64,000 nt of DNA from CAISIP01 sp031396205 (GCA_031396205.1 JANNKH010000015.1:1-64000); one strand, 5' to 3'; positions 43,985-55,979 are shown, counted from the first letter of the stretch. Notes: a model not told the origin generated them from the sequence alone. Translations and numbers: made by a program.

Positions 43985-44581
43985 TCAAAACGAGACCTTC
44001 GGCGCCGCCTGGATCTCCGCGCTGTCGGCGAACTCCAGCAAGCTTGCGTCCTGTGCGTGGCCAAACATGGGCGCGAAAACGACCGGCGGGAACGACTGTT
44101 TGTAGGTGTTGTAGGCCATCACCTGGTCATTGAACGCCTGGCGCGAAAACGAGACCTTGTTCTCCGTTGAGGTGAGTTCCTCGCTCAGCTGCATCATGTT
44201 CTGGTTGGCCTTGAGGTCCGGATAGGCCTCCATCACCATCTTCATGTTCATCAGAGCGCCAGACAGCCTTCCTTCGGCGCCGACCAGGCCCTTCATCGCG
44301 GCTGCGTCACCGGGTGCCGCCGCGGCGCTGGACAACATGCTTGAGGCCTCATTGCGCGCCTTGACGACCGACTCCAGCGTTTCACGTTCGTGTTTGATAT
44401 ACGCCTTGGCGGTCTCGACCAGATTGGGGATCAGGTCATAACGGCGCTTGAGCTGCACTTCAATCTGGGCAAAGGCGTTCTTGTAGCGATTCCTCAGCAT
44501 GACCAGTTTGTTGAAGGTCGCGATCAGGAGAAAGACCGCCAATGCGATGACGACGAAGATGACTATCAGTGTGGTGCTCAT
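43985..44581 (-). CDS. lemA: LemA family protein
   Basis: A 198-residue LemA protein: one N-terminal membrane helix (LIVIFVVIALAVFLLIATFN), then a helical domain with LVMLRNRYKNAFAQIEVQLK and RRYDLIPNLVETAKAYIKHE, and the conserved LTSTENKVSFSRQAFND and FPPVVFAPMFG end. The biochemical role is unknown. It lies upstream of the M48 protease by 28 bp, and the two are likely co-expressed. Ahead of it, 194 bp separate it from the copper ATPase stop. Confidence 0.92.
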   Translation of the reverse strand: MSTTLIVIFVVIALAVFLLIATFNKLVMLRNRYKNAFAQIEVQLKRRYDLIPNLVETAKAYIKHERETLESVVKARNEASSMLSSAAAAPGDAAAMKGLVGAEGRLSGALMNMKMVMEAYPDLKANQNMMQLSEELTSTENKVSFSRQAFNDQVMAYNTYKQSFPPVVFAPMFGHAQDASLLEFADSAEIQAAPKVSF

Positions 44582-44775
44582 GTTTGCCTTTTGATTGGGT
44601 TGTTTGGGACTTCGGAGAATTGGTCTGATGGATCATTCGTTTGGCCGAAGTCAGTGCGTAGGACACTGTTCGGCCCATTGGTGGCCAAAATGGCGCACCT
44701 GGGCGGCGCCCTGATGACCAACTTGTTGCAGGCGGTTCAGGGTGTTCACCTGAAGTAGGGGCGGCGCGCTGCTAC

Positions 44776-47139
<2,364 letters not shown>

Positions 47140-47143
47140 GGCG

Positions 47144-47407
47144 TCATTCCTCCTTGTCGGCGGGTTTTGTGGTTGACGTCGCGCGACCACCATGCCCGCC
47201 GTGGCCATGGAACAGGTGCATCACGGGGCATGCCAGCAGCAGCAGGTAAATCCAGTTGCCAGCGACATGGTCCCAGTGCTCGCGCAAGAGGTAAAAGCCG
47301 CCAACGAGGGCGACCATCATCAGCGCCGTCTTCAACGGCCGGTTCATGCCAGAGCCTTCCGGCTGCGAACCCCGGTGTTCGTCATGCGTAAGGCCATGCG
47401 GTTTCAT
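47144..47407 (-). CDS. DUF2933-type small membrane protein
   Basis: An 87-residue frame from ATG 47407; an inner ATG at 47347 (MNRPLKTALMMVALVGG) would give 67 residues and looks closer to relatives. It has two hydrophobic segments (ALMMVALVGGFYLL, WIYLLLLACPVMHLFHGHGG) and a His/Gly-rich end (HGHGGHGG) that could bind metal. Proteins of this type sit next to copper ATPases in many proteobacteria; function unknown. Its stop lies directly ahead of the ATPase start, so it is in the same operon. Confidence 0.75.
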   Translation of the reverse strand: MKPHGLTHDEHRGSQPEGSGMNRPLKTALMMVALVGGFYLLREHWDHVAGNWIYLLLLACPVMHLFHGHGGHGGRATSTTKPADKEE

Positions 47408-47573
47408 GCCGGATGCAACTCGTGGCGGCCGGTTGCGCTTGAGCGACCTGGGTGACGGTGGCCTGCGCGGGGTGATGGGCGTCGTCCTGTTTGTCAGCTG
47501 CGGCCCAGGTCGAGGTGACCATCGCGGCGCTGCTCAGAACGGCGATAGAAACGGTAGTGCGGACGAATGTCAT
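47382..47573 (-). CDS. Small exported protein of the metal operon, probably shortened
   Basis: A 63-residue frame from ATG 47573 with a signal-like start (MTFVRTTVSIAVLSSAAMVT, cut near TWAAADKQ) and a polar remainder (DKQDDAHHPAQATV). It ends with an uncharacteristic SCIRHETAWPYA, and the last 26 bp overlap the start of the DUF2933 frame, so the C-terminus may have been altered by a frameshift or deletion. Related small periplasmic proteins accompany copper genes. Role unknown. Confidence 0.55.
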   Translation of the reverse strand: MTFVRTTVSIAVLSSAAMVTSTWAAADKQDDAHHPAQATVTQVAQAQPAATSCIRHETAWPYA

Positions 47574-47756
47574 GTTGATTTCCTGGTTAGTGAAGTAATG
47601 CTGGAGTTGCAGGGGGTCGCCGTCTGTGCGGTGACGTACACCCACGACAGCTTGATAAGTGAGTCTGAACGCCGTACTCGAGTACGGAGTCAAGTCATTT
47701 TTGAATGGCGGCGGGGACGGCGGAGCAATGGGCCCCGCATCAAGGGCCGCAAGTGG

Positions 47757-48200
47757 CTATAGCGCCAGGCGAACAAAAAGAGTACGCAGCGGTACGACCG
47801 GACTGGGTGCCGGCAACTCCCGCCGGGCAAAGCTCCGCCGGGCGATGGTCGCCGGGTCTGGCCAGACGAATGCCGTAGGGGGCGCCATGGTCACATTCGC
47901 CAAATCGACGCTTGACACCCGTTTGATGACGGCTTGTCTGTCGTCATCACAAACTCTTAGGCCGGCGCTCCTGCCGGGGCCGGGATTCTTGGCGTGATCG
48001 GAATCGACAACGACATGTCCAGGCAAAACGTGAGCCACCTGGTCAGTCAGGCTGGCGTCATTCGAGCGTCCTTGCCAATGCGTGCCGCGCTCTTGAAGCA
48101 GGCAGGCGTTGGCCCAGCCCGCAGCCAGGGCGAGCACCCACGCCAGCAACACCATGTAGCCGGTGCGGCGTTTGGTGTGGGTTTTCGAGAACAGAGGCAT
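47757..48200 (-). CDS. 147-residue protein with N-terminal membrane segment, unknown
   Basis: Starts at ATG 48200. One hydrophobic segment or signal (GYMVLLAWVLALAAGWANAC) is followed by a cysteine, then a polar domain and a C-terminus rich in Pro and Arg (SFARRELPAPSPVVPLRTL). I do not recognise a family. It diverges from the MerR-type regulator across 111 bp, in the position of a regulated metal-response gene. Confidence 0.6.
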   Translation of the reverse strand: MPLFSKTHTKRRTGYMVLLAWVLALAAGWANACLLQERGTHWQGRSNDASLTDQVAHVLPGHVVVDSDHAKNPGPGRSAGLRVCDDDRQAVIKRVSSVDLANVTMAPPTAFVWPDPATIARRSFARRELPAPSPVVPLRTLFVRLAL

Positions 48201-48311
48201 GATTGACGGGATGCGGGTGAAATTACATCATTTGCGTCGACGACGATCAGCGACTGACGAACATCAAACAAAGCTGGGGTCAGGTACGGCATCTGCGGCT
48301 AAGCTTGGACC

Positions 48312-48779
48312 ATGCGCAACGAACAAGCAACAAGCAGCGCCGAGCGGACCTTGACCATCGGGCGCCTTGCGCGAGCGGCCGGGATCGGCGTGGAGACGAT
48401 TCGGTACTACCAGGGTCGGGGACTACTGCCGGTTCCGCCGTCGACCGGCGCGGTGCGGTACTACGCCACAGCACTTGTCGACCGCATCGGTTTCATCAAG
48501 AGGGCCCAAGGACTGGGTTTCACGCTGCATGAGATCGCGACGCTTCTCGACCTCGCCGACGGTCGCAATCGCCGTGCGGTGCGCGCCGTAACTTCTGCGC
48601 GACTCGAACAGATACGTGGCAAGCTGGACGACCTGTCCCGCATGCAGCGATCGCTGGACGGACTTCTAGCCCACTGCATTTCCACCGGCGACGTCTATCC
48701 GTGTCCGATTATCGAGGCAATGGTGGCCGACCCAAGCACGGCGCGAGTGCAGCGCTCCTCGACTGACCGCTCCCACTGA
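48312..48779 (+). CDS. MerR-family metal-type regulator lacking one MerR cysteine
   Basis: A 155-residue MerR protein. The winged-helix domain covers residues 13-80 (TIGRLARAAGIGVETIRYYQ, GFTLHEIATLL). A long dimer helix follows, then a metal loop with Cys122 and Cys131 (HCISTGDVYPCPII), matching MerR Cys117 and Cys126. The third mercury ligand of MerR (Cys82, in the DGTHC context) is Arg here (DGRNR), so a classic trigonal Hg site cannot form across the dimer. It diverges from the 147-residue protein and the copA operon, which suggests Cu or another thiophilic metal as signal. Confidence 0.85.
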   Translation: MRNEQATSSAERTLTIGRLARAAGIGVETIRYYQGRGLLPVPPSTGAVRYYATALVDRIGFIKRAQGLGFTLHEIATLLDLADGRNRRAVRAVTSARLEQIRGKLDDLSRMQRSLDGLLAHCISTGDVYPCPIIEAMVADPSTARVQRSSTDRSH

Positions 48780-48906
48780 GCTTCTGTCGACCCAAATTGC
48801 GCATCCACCGAACAGACTGCAGCGGATGCGACTGATACCACGCGGAGTCGGGTTGACCGATCGATGCAAGAGCCTGCCCGCCCTACACCCTGGTTAACGA
48901 CAATCC

Positions 48907-50721
48907 GTGAACGCCGATATGACAACACCGCAAATTGACTTGCCACGCAGCACTATCGACATGCTCAATAGTGCGTGCTTCTGCTTCAGTCTCGATGAGA
49001 CGGCTCTGACGCGCGCCCTTGATTCGGAACTGGGGCAGCCAGGCCTTTCCGGGATGGTTCGACAGCGCTGCCCGTTCCTCTTCTCCGCACAGCCCGTATT
49101 CGTGGCGGCGCCGCAGTTGCAGCGCATGGCTCAGGTGGTGCAGGCCGTTGAATCGGTGGTGGCACTCCCGGCCTATCGTGAGCAGGTGCTGGCCGCTGCC
49201 CCCCCGATCGCCCGCGTGGGGACGAGTGGACCGCTGGGCGTCTTCTTCGGCTACGACTTCCACTTGAGCCAAGGTCAGCTGGCGCTGATCGAGGTAAACA
49301 CGAATGCCGGAGGGGCGATGCTCAACGCGGTGCTGGCGCGCGCCCAGCGGGCCTGTTGCACCGCAGTCGATGCCATGGTACCCACAATGGCCAGCGTGGC
49401 CGCCTTCGAGCAGCGCATCCTCGACATGTTTCGCCACGAATGGCGACTTGCCAATCTGGCTGGCGAGGTTGGCAAGGCAGCAATGGCCGAGGCGACGCGC
49501 CCGCTCAAGACCATCGCCATCATCGACCTGGCGCCTGCGGATCAATACCTTTACCCCGAGTTCCTGCTGTTTCAGCGCTTGTTCGAACGGCACGGCCTGC
49601 GCGCGGTCATCGCCGATCCGGCTGCGCTCGCATGGCGCGACGGCGCGTTGTGGCACGGCGAGCTGGCCATCGATCTGGTCTACAACCGCCTGACCGACTT
49701 CTACCTGGAGCAACCCGGCAGTTCCGCGCTGCGTGAAGCCTACCTGCAACACGCCGTGGTGCTGACACCGCACCCGCAGGCCCATGCCCTGTACGCCGAC
49801 AAGCGGCACCTCGCGCTGTTCAGCAATGCCGCGCGGCTGCAGGCCCTGGATGTGCCGCAGGCCACGCAGGACATCCTGCTGGCGCATGTGCCTCGCACCG
49901 AGGTGGTCGAAGCCGCCGATGCGCAGCGATTGTGGAACACACGCCGCAGCCTGTTCTTCAAGCCGGTGGCGGGTTTTGGCAGCCGCGCGGCGTATCGCGG
50001 AGACAAACTGACCAAGCGGGTTTGGCAGGACATCCTGGCGGGTGACTAAGTTGCCCAGGCCATCGTCGCGCCGGGGGAGCGAGTCATCGACGGCGCGGAC
50101 CTGCCGGCGGCAAACATGCCGGCCGAGACTGCCACAGCGACAGCGGTCACCAAGGCCATGAAATATGACCTTCGCGCCTACACTTACGACGGCGCGGTGC
50201 AGTGGATGGCTGCGCGCCTGTATCAGGGGCAGACCACCAACTTTCGCACGCCCGGCGGTGGCTTTGCGCCGGTGTACAGCTCTGCCGATGTGACGGGCGC
50301 AAGCGCGCAAGCCTGCGCGAGCGGCGACGCCGGCGGCGCCGATCCCCACGCCTCCTACATCTTCCTGCTCGACGAAAGCAGCGGTGTCCACCCGGTGCCC
50401 CACGCCCTGTACGTGGCGCTGGCGCGCGGTGAGGCAACCGCAGGCGCCATGGCCGGACAGACCCTGCGCCTGGCCGACTGGTATGTGCGGCTGAGGTGCG
50501 GTGCGCCGGACGTTGTCGTCGACGAGACCTACAGCCTGGTGCGTTTCGATGCCCAAGGGCGCGTGGATCCGCCGCACGCACCCAGCGCGGCGCAGCCACC
50601 TGTGGCTCCTGCTGAAAACCCCGCGTGGCCTACCACTGCGGAGCGCGACCGAATGCAGGAACTGCTGTTTGGCAAAACCCCATCACCCGATGCGTCGTGT
50701 GCAGCAATCGCGGTGAACTGA
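48907..50721 (+). pseudogene. ATP-grasp-type protein interrupted by in-frame TAA
   Basis: The frame from 48907 reads 380 residues and stops at TAA 50047-50049 (after WQDILAGD). The same frame resumes at once with VAQAIVAPGERV and runs on without further stops to 50721. Read through, it would be about 604 codons. A central block (GPLGVFFGYDFHLSQGQLALIEVNTNAGG in parts) and the C-terminal pieces (LFFKPVAGFGSRAAYRGDK, YQGQTTNFRTPGGGFAPVY) resemble a circularly permuted ATP-grasp ligase. The motif is commonly GDYVAQ, so a Tyr codon has likely become TAA. The substrate is unknown. Confidence 0.75.
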
Positions 50722-50972
50722 ATTTGAAGACCTGCCCGCGTCAGTGTGGGCGCCGCTCCACGACGCAATTGCGTTCTACCTGTTCAGCGAGGGGGTCGCC
50801 AAAAGGGTAAAGGTCGTGCCGGAAGGGCAAGGCGTCCAGAGGTGTTTGGCGGCTACGGCCGGTACCGGTTGAGCTGAACGCCTAGAGATGCATGGTGCGA
50901 ACTACACCGAGCGGAAATCATCATGCGTGCGACAGCGCACAGACTGCGGCGAACCCGGGCGAGACCATCCTC

Positions 50973-51314
50973 TCAGCCATGGCTGACCTGCTCCGCGGGT
51001 GCCTCGGGCGCCTGACCGAGATAGAGCTTGGGCCCAACTTCGAAGCGCTAGCGGCACCCGCGCGAGCAGAAGTAGTGAACGGCGCCATCGTCGACCGACG
51101 ATTTGGCGGCACTCGTCTGCACCGACCTGCCGCAAACCGGATCGACGGCGGTCTTGGGCGCAATCCAACCGAGTTGCTTCGCACTGCGTTCCAAGCCTTG
51201 CTTGGGCATGACATGTTGCCCGTGTCCGTTACTCAAGGCGGGGGCACCTCGTCCGAATCGCAGCACGACGAAGACGACAACTGCCCAGAGCAGGTAAAAG
51301 ACCAGTGAGTCCAT
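50973..51314 (-). pseudogene. YHS-domain membrane protein interrupted by in-frame TAG
   Basis: From ATG 51314 (MDSLVFYLLWAVVVFVVLRF) one membrane helix is followed by a YHS metal-binding domain (DPVCGRSV, HYFCSRGCR). TAG at codon 89 (51048-51050) cuts it just after GCR. The frame then continues with RFEVGPKLYLGQAPEAPAEQ to TGA at 50973. In YHS domains an acidic or polar residue normally follows GCR, then RF, so a single base change is the simplest cause. The lost part is about 25 residues; the cysteines are upstream of the stop, and a shortened protein might keep some function. Confidence 0.75.
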
Positions 51315-51375
51315 CGTCACGCTCCTCTGTGCTAGTCAGAGAATGATCTGGAGCGCAACGGACATGTGCTGTAGA

Positions 51376-51732
51376 TCATGTCGCGCCACGATCCAGGATC
51401 AAATCGTCCGCCCAGCAGCTGCGACGGCCATAGTGTTCGAAGAGGCCCGCCTCCTGTTGACGGTCCAGGGGTGTGGTGTGCGCGTAGGACGGCGAGTCCT
51501 TGATCGCTTGACGCGTCAGATCGACCGACACCGTCGCTTCGAGCCAGCTCACGCTCTAGATCCATTGCGGCGCAACGAGCACCTTGTGTCCGAGCCACCA
51601 ATTGCTCGTATTGACAACGAGATAGCGGATAACCCAGGTCTCGTCGTCGAAGTAGAGATCCTTTACGTGACCGATTGCACCGTCTGTCGCACCATTGGCA
51701 TGGCCCTCGAGATCATTTATGCTGCGTAACAT
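51376..51732 (-). pseudogene. PRC-barrel protein interrupted by in-frame TAG
   Basis: From ATG 51732 (MLRSINDLEGHANGATDG) the product is a PRC-barrel domain (AIGHVKDLYFDDETWVIRYL, then WWLGHKVLVAPQWI). TAG at codon 59 (51556-51558) interrupts it in the middle of the barrel. The frame then runs on with SVSWLEATVSVDLTRQAIKD and SPSYAHTTPLDRQ to TGA at 51376. A change from GAG or AAG to TAG would explain it. PRC-barrel proteins occur in stress and photosynthesis contexts and bind RNA or other proteins. The C-terminal end (HYGRRSCWADDL) looks worn too. Confidence 0.78.
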
Positions 51733-52020
51733 CGTTTCATTCCATCTGGTTCGCGCAATCGCGTGTCACAACGGTGCGTGTGGCCGCGGGCGTTGTCTGT
51801 TTGTTGCCGCTCACACTGAGCGAGATGCACTTCGCGATCGGGCGGCGGTCGCGAACCAAAGGCAAGGCGTGGCATGCCGCCGATAGTGAGCCGAGCGGGA
51901 GGTTCGGTTTGCTGGAGCTGGTGCTTCGTGGTGCAGCGCACAGACACCTCGGAGCGCCGCGGGCATTGTGTCGAGAGGCAGGACTTGACCTGAGCTTCAC
52001 TCCACCATCGAGAAACCATC
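51733..52020. other. 288-bp gap ahead of the HMA chaperone gene
   Basis: No gene seen. It should contain the promoter of the metallochaperone gene. A TTGACC hexamer at 51985-51990 could be a -35 element, but no matching -10 or metal-regulator dyad was found. Confidence 0.4.
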
Positions 52021-52272
52021 ATGCAAACAGCAGCCATGAACGTGACCGGAATGACTTGCGGCGGATGCGTCAGCAAAGTGACCAAGGCACTGAAAGCAGT
52101 GCCCGGCGTTGGGCAAGTGGACGTATCACTGCCCGGCAAGGCGTCCGTCGACTTCGACGAAAAGCTGACATCACGCGAGCGCCTGCAATCGGCCGTAGTC
52201 GGTGCTGGTTACGGGGTCGCGGCCGGCGAAGGCGCAAGCGCCAGTCAGACCAAGGGCGGATGCTGCGGCTGA
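52021..52272 (+). CDS. HMA metallochaperone (CopZ-like)
   Basis: An 83-residue single HMA domain from ATG 52021. The metal site CGGC is at residues 13-16 (GMTCGGCVSKV), and the fold continues through VPGVGQVDVSLPGKASVDF. The C-terminus ends in GGCCG, adding two more cysteines. It probably carries Cu(I) or a similar metal to an ATPase. It starts the + strand pair with the MFS gene 70 bp downstream. It contrasts with the cysteine-less HMA-like protein at 61 kb. Confidence 0.88.
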   Translation: MQTAAMNVTGMTCGGCVSKVTKALKAVPGVGQVDVSLPGKASVDFDEKLTSRERLQSAVVGAGYGVAAGEGASASQTKGGCCG

Positions 52273-52341
52273 TCCCTTGAACGGCATCGCGCCGTCTGAG
52301 CCAGCGGCAGAGTTTCGTTCCTGGCGGCACCGGGCGAGCCG

Positions 52342-53610
52342 ATGAAAACGATGCCCGCACCGGCTGCTCCGATGCCGGCGCTGCGACCCTGGCAGCTGGT
52401 CTGGTTGGCGGCTGCCGTCTTCGTCGTCTCGGCCGGCTATGGGGCGCTCCTGCCTCAGTGGCAAGGATGGCTGGCCATTCTCAATCCGGGTGCGACCTCG
52501 ACAGCGGTGTCTCGTCACATCGGTTTTCTCAGCGGCACGTATACGGCTGGCGTACTGGTGGGCGCTCCCCTGTGGGGAATGCTGGCGGATCGCATCGGCC
52601 TGGGCCGCGTTCTGCTCATCGGGCTGGTCGGCTATGTGGCCAGCCTGCTTGTGATGCTGGTTCCCCAGTTCGAAACCCTATGGGGCATCTATGCCCTGCG
52701 CGCGGCCACCGGCTTTTTCGTGGCGGCCGTCGTTCCGGTCGTCTCGGCACTCGTCGCGGAGCATACGCCGGCGTATCAGCGCGCACGCCGCTTCGCCTGG
52801 ATGGGTGCCGTGTCGCTGGCGGGCTTTCTGTTCGGTCCCGCTCTCAACATCGTTGCCCGATGGGCCGGGTCGTGGGTGGGCGACGGGACGGGCACCGCCG
52901 CGCTCACGGCACAGGCCGTTATCGTCCTGTCGGCGATCTTCGGAGCCGTCATGATGCTGGGGCTGGCCAGGACGCTGCCAGAACGAATCGTCGCTTCAGT
53001 TGCTGACCCGAAGGAGAGGTCATCGGTCAAGACGGGCCTTACTGCGCTCCTTTGGCTCAGCGGCGCTGTCACGTTTGTGCTGTCGGCGTTCGAGTTGGGC
53101 ATCGTGCTTCAGGGCCAACTCCATCTCGGCACGTCGCCGCGCGAAGTGGCGATGATGTTCGCGGAATGCGCTCTTGCGATGTTGGCCGTGAACGCTTTGC
53201 TTTTCTTCACGGCCCTCCTGGACAAGGTGCCGGCGCGCCGCGTCGTCGTGACCGGGCTGGCATTGGCAGTCTTGGGCCTGACCGCACTCGCCTTGCATCA
53301 ATCCGACGGATGGATGTACGCGGGGATCAGTTTCACTGCGGTCGGAATCGGACTGGTCGTGCCAGTCATCGCATACCGCGCCGCGGGTGCATCGCAGGGC
53401 AGGCTCGGTATCACCATGGGTGGTTTGGCCGCAGCCGCGGGGCTGGGTCAGACTCTTGGGTCGGCAGCTGGAGGATGGCTGTTCGGCGCAATGGCGCAGA
53501 CCAGCTTCGCGTGGTTGGCGGCGCCGTTGGTCGGGATATTTGTGATCCTCCTGGCTCGGCCGGCATGGGGGTCGACCGCACCCGATGAATCCGGGCCTCG
53601 CGCTCTGTGA
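52342..53610 (+). CDS. MFS transporter
   Basis: A 422-residue major-facilitator protein with twelve hydrophobic segments. The A-motif equivalent GMLADRIGLGRVLLIG lies between helices two and three. The first segment is LVWLAAAVFVVSAGYG and the last is SFAWLAAPLVGIFVILLA. It most resembles drug or metabolite efflux members, and the substrate is unknown. A hairpin terminator follows six bases after the stop. Its position next to the HMA chaperone may tie it to metal stress, but that is only proximity. Confidence 0.85.
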   Translation: MKTMPAPAAPMPALRPWQLVWLAAAVFVVSAGYGALLPQWQGWLAILNPGATSTAVSRHIGFLSGTYTAGVLVGAPLWGMLADRIGLGRVLLIGLVGYVASLLVMLVPQFETLWGIYALRAATGFFVAAVVPVVSALVAEHTPAYQRARRFAWMGAVSLAGFLFGPALNIVARWAGSWVGDGTGTAALTAQAVIVLSAIFGAVMMLGLARTLPERIVASVADPKERSSVKTGLTALLWLSGAVTFVLSAFELGIVLQGQLHLGTSPREVAMMFAECALAMLAVNALLFFTALLDKVPARRVVVTGLALAVLGLTALALHQSDGWMYAGISFTAVGIGLVVPVIAYRAAGASQGRLGITMGGLAAAAGLGQTLGSAAGGWLFGAMAQTSFAWLAAPLVGIFVILLARPAWGSTAPDESGPRAL

Positions 53611-53615
53611 CGATC

Positions 53616-53640
53616 AATCACTCACGGATAGTGATTTTTT
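53616..53640 (+). terminator. Rho-independent terminator after MFS gene
   Basis: AATCACT pairs with AGTGATT around a 7-nt loop, and four more T residues follow. It lies between the MFS stop and the convergent phosphoketolase remnant. Confidence 0.8.
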
Positions 53641-53662
53641 CAGCGAACCCTTTGACAGCCCC

Positions 53663-54237
53663 TCATGCTGTCCAGCGCCAGTTCAGAACCTCCGGCATGT
53701 CGTCGCCGTGCTCGCCGATGTAGAGCTTGTGGCGTTGCATGGTGGTCTCGTAGCGCGCCCTTTCCGCCTCGACCAGGCCAGCCAGCCGAGGGATTCGCCG
53801 GATCGCATCCAGCGCGAGCTGGTAGCGGTCCAGATTGTTCAGCACCACCATGTCGAACGGCGTGGTGGTGGAGCCCTCTTCCTTGTAGCCACGCACGTGA
53901 ATGTTGTCGTGATTGCGCCGCCGGTCGGTCAACTTGTGAACGATCGCAGGGTAGCCGTGGAAAGCGAAGATCATTGGCTTGTCAGTCGTGAACAGTGCAT
54001 CGACCTCGTTGTCCGCCAAGCCGTGCGGATGTTCCGAGGGAGGGTGCAGCACCATCAGGTCGACAACGTTGACAAAGTGGATGCGGATGTCGGGCACATA
54101 CACACGCAGCAAGGTCAGACGTGCGCGGTGAGCAGGTAGTTCAACGACGCGATGGGCTGGCGCCACGGGATCTGGTTGCACACCTTCAGCCAGGCGTCCA
54201 TCTTTCGCAGGACGTCGAGTGTCAGTGTGTCGGGCAT
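53663..54237 (-). pseudogene. Phosphoketolase remnant (C-terminus, with displaced N-terminal piece)
   Basis: The minus-strand frame ending at 53663 contains about 130 residues of the phosphoketolase C-terminal domain: IRIHFVNVVDLMVLHPPSEH, TTDKPMIFAFHGYPAIVHKL, NIHVRGYKEEGSTTTPFDMV. The rest of the enzyme (about 800 residues in total) is missing. Upstream, ATG 54237 begins MPDTLTLDVLRKMDAWLKVC, a piece that may be the original N-terminus, and it runs to TGA at 54115 in a different frame. An internal deletion is the simplest account. It belonged to the pgm-transaldolase cluster. Confidence 0.8.
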
Positions 54238-54262
54238 GGGGAACTTTCAGCGGTGATGGCGT

Positions 54263-55924
54263 TCATGAATCAGATGCTGGTGCAATGGCCGCATCGACGA
54301 TGGATTGCGCGTCTTGCAAGACGCGCCGCAGGTGCGGCACGCCCTTGAAGCTCTCGGCGTAGATCTTGTAGATGTCTTCGGTGCCCGAGGGCCGCGCGGC
54401 AAACCAGCCGCTGGGGGTGATGACCTTGATGCCTCCGATGGACGCACCGTTGCCCGGCGCCCTGTCGAGGACGCTTTCCATGTTTTCGCCGGCAAGTTGG
54501 CCCGACACGATCTGCCGCGGCGTCAACGCAGCCAATCGCTTCTTTTGTTCGGAGGTCGCCGGCGCCTGGACCCGGTCCGCCACAGGATTACCGAACTCGT
54601 CGGCCAAGTCTTGATACAGCGCGCCGATGTCGTGGCCCGTGCGGGCGGTGATCTCGGCCGAGAGCAGTGCGGCCGTGATGCCGTCCTTGTCGGTGGTCCA
54701 CACGGAGCCGTCACGGCGCAGGAATGAAGCCCCCGCACTTTCTTCGCCGCAAAAGCCCAGCGATCCGTCATGCAGACCATCGACGAACCACTTGAAGCCC
54801 ACCGGAACCTCCTGCAGCGTGCGGCCGAGCCGGGCCGCCAGGCGATCGATCAGCCGGGTGCTCACCACGGTCTTGCCAATGCCGACCTGTGGTGACCACT
54901 GCGGCCGGTGCTGGAACAGATAGTCGATGGCCACCGCCAGATAGTGGTCCGGCGCCAGCAAGCCAGCGCTTGGCGTGACAATGCCGTGGCGGTCGTGGTC
55001 GGTGTCGCAGGCGAAGGCGATGTCGAATCGGTCCTTCAGACTCTGCAGCCGTTGCATCGCGTACTTCGACGACGGGTCCATGCGGATCTTGCCGTCCCAA
55101 TCGAGCGTCATGAAGCCGAAGGTCGGATCCACCACGTCGCTGACGACCGTGAGGTCCAGGCGATAACGCTCGGCAATCGCGGCCCAGTAGTGAACGCCCG
55201 CACCACCCAGCGGATCGACGCCCATGCGCAGCTTGGCGTTGCGAATCACGTCCATGTCGATCACGCTGGCCAGGTCGCCGACATATGCGCTCAGGTAGTC
55301 AAAGCGGTGCGTGGTCCCGGCCTGCAGCGCCTGGGCGTGCGGCATGCGCTGCACACCGTGCAGGCGCGCTTCGAGAAAGACGTTGGCAGCGGCTTCTATT
55401 TTGGCCGTGATGTCGGCACCAGCCGGCCCTCCGTGCGGTGGGTTGTACTTGAAGCCGCCATCGCGCGGCGGATTGTGCGACGGTGTCACGATGATGCCGT
55501 CTGCGCGCCTGTCTCTGCGCCCGCGGTTGTGGGTCAAGATGGCATGCGAGACCGTCGGCGTCGGCGTGAATTCGTCGCCCGCCGCCAGCATCACCTCGAC
55601 GCCATTGGCGGCCAGCACTTCCAGCGCGCTGGCACATGCCGGCTGCGACAACGCATGCGTGTCGATGCCCATGAACAGTGGCCCGTTGATGCCATGAGAC
55701 TCGCGGTGGTTGCAGATCGCCTGCGTGATGGCCAGCACATGCCATTCGTTAAACGAGCGGTCGAACGCCGAGCCACGATGGCCAGAGGTTCCGAACGCCA
55801 CACGCTGCGCTGCCACCGTCGGGTCGGGCTGGTCGGCGTGGTACGCGGCAACCAGCGCGTCCACATCGATTCGCATCGACGCTGGAGCCCGCTGGCCGGC
55901 AAGTGGATTGATGCTGCCTGCCAT
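54263..55924 (-). CDS. pgm: Phosphoglucomutase (alpha-D-glucose-specific)
   Basis: Interconverts glucose-1-phosphate and glucose-6-phosphate. ATG 55924 (MAGSINPLAGQRAPAS) gives 553 residues, near the normal 546. Blocks seen: VAFGTSGHRGSA at about 40, the phosphoserine loop IIVTPSHNPPRDGGFKYNPP, the metal loop ACDTDHDRHGIV, the sugar-binding GFCGEESAGASFLRRDG, and the phosphate-binding FAARPSGTEDIYKIY. The phosphoserine residue is present. Longer in-frame starts run into the upstream gap and are not needed. Confidence 0.95.
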   Translation of the reverse strand: MAGSINPLAGQRAPASMRIDVDALVAAYHADQPDPTVAAQRVAFGTSGHRGSAFDRSFNEWHVLAITQAICNHRESHGINGPLFMGIDTHALSQPACASALEVLAANGVEVMLAAGDEFTPTPTVSHAILTHNRGRRDRRADGIIVTPSHNPPRDGGFKYNPPHGGPAGADITAKIEAAANVFLEARLHGVQRMPHAQALQAGTTHRFDYLSAYVGDLASVIDMDVIRNAKLRMGVDPLGGAGVHYWAAIAERYRLDLTVVSDVVDPTFGFMTLDWDGKIRMDPSSKYAMQRLQSLKDRFDIAFACDTDHDRHGIVTPSAGLLAPDHYLAVAIDYLFQHRPQWSPQVGIGKTVVSTRLIDRLAARLGRTLQEVPVGFKWFVDGLHDGSLGFCGEESAGASFLRRDGSVWTTDKDGITAALLSAEITARTGHDIGALYQDLADEFGNPVADRVQAPATSEQKKRLAALTPRQIVSGQLAGENMESVLDRAPGNGASIGGIKVITPSGWFAARPSGTEDIYKIYAESFKGVPHLRRVLQDAQSIVDAAIAPASDS

Positions 55925-55979
55925 TTCGGTCCTTAAGCCGCGCTTGCGAGCCCGTCGGCCGGCGGGTTCAGGCGATCGT

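Noticed and set aside
44737..44757. Inverted repeat TTCAGG...CCTGAA as terminator of the copA operon
   Set aside because: There is no T-run on either strand, so it is not a rho-independent terminator.
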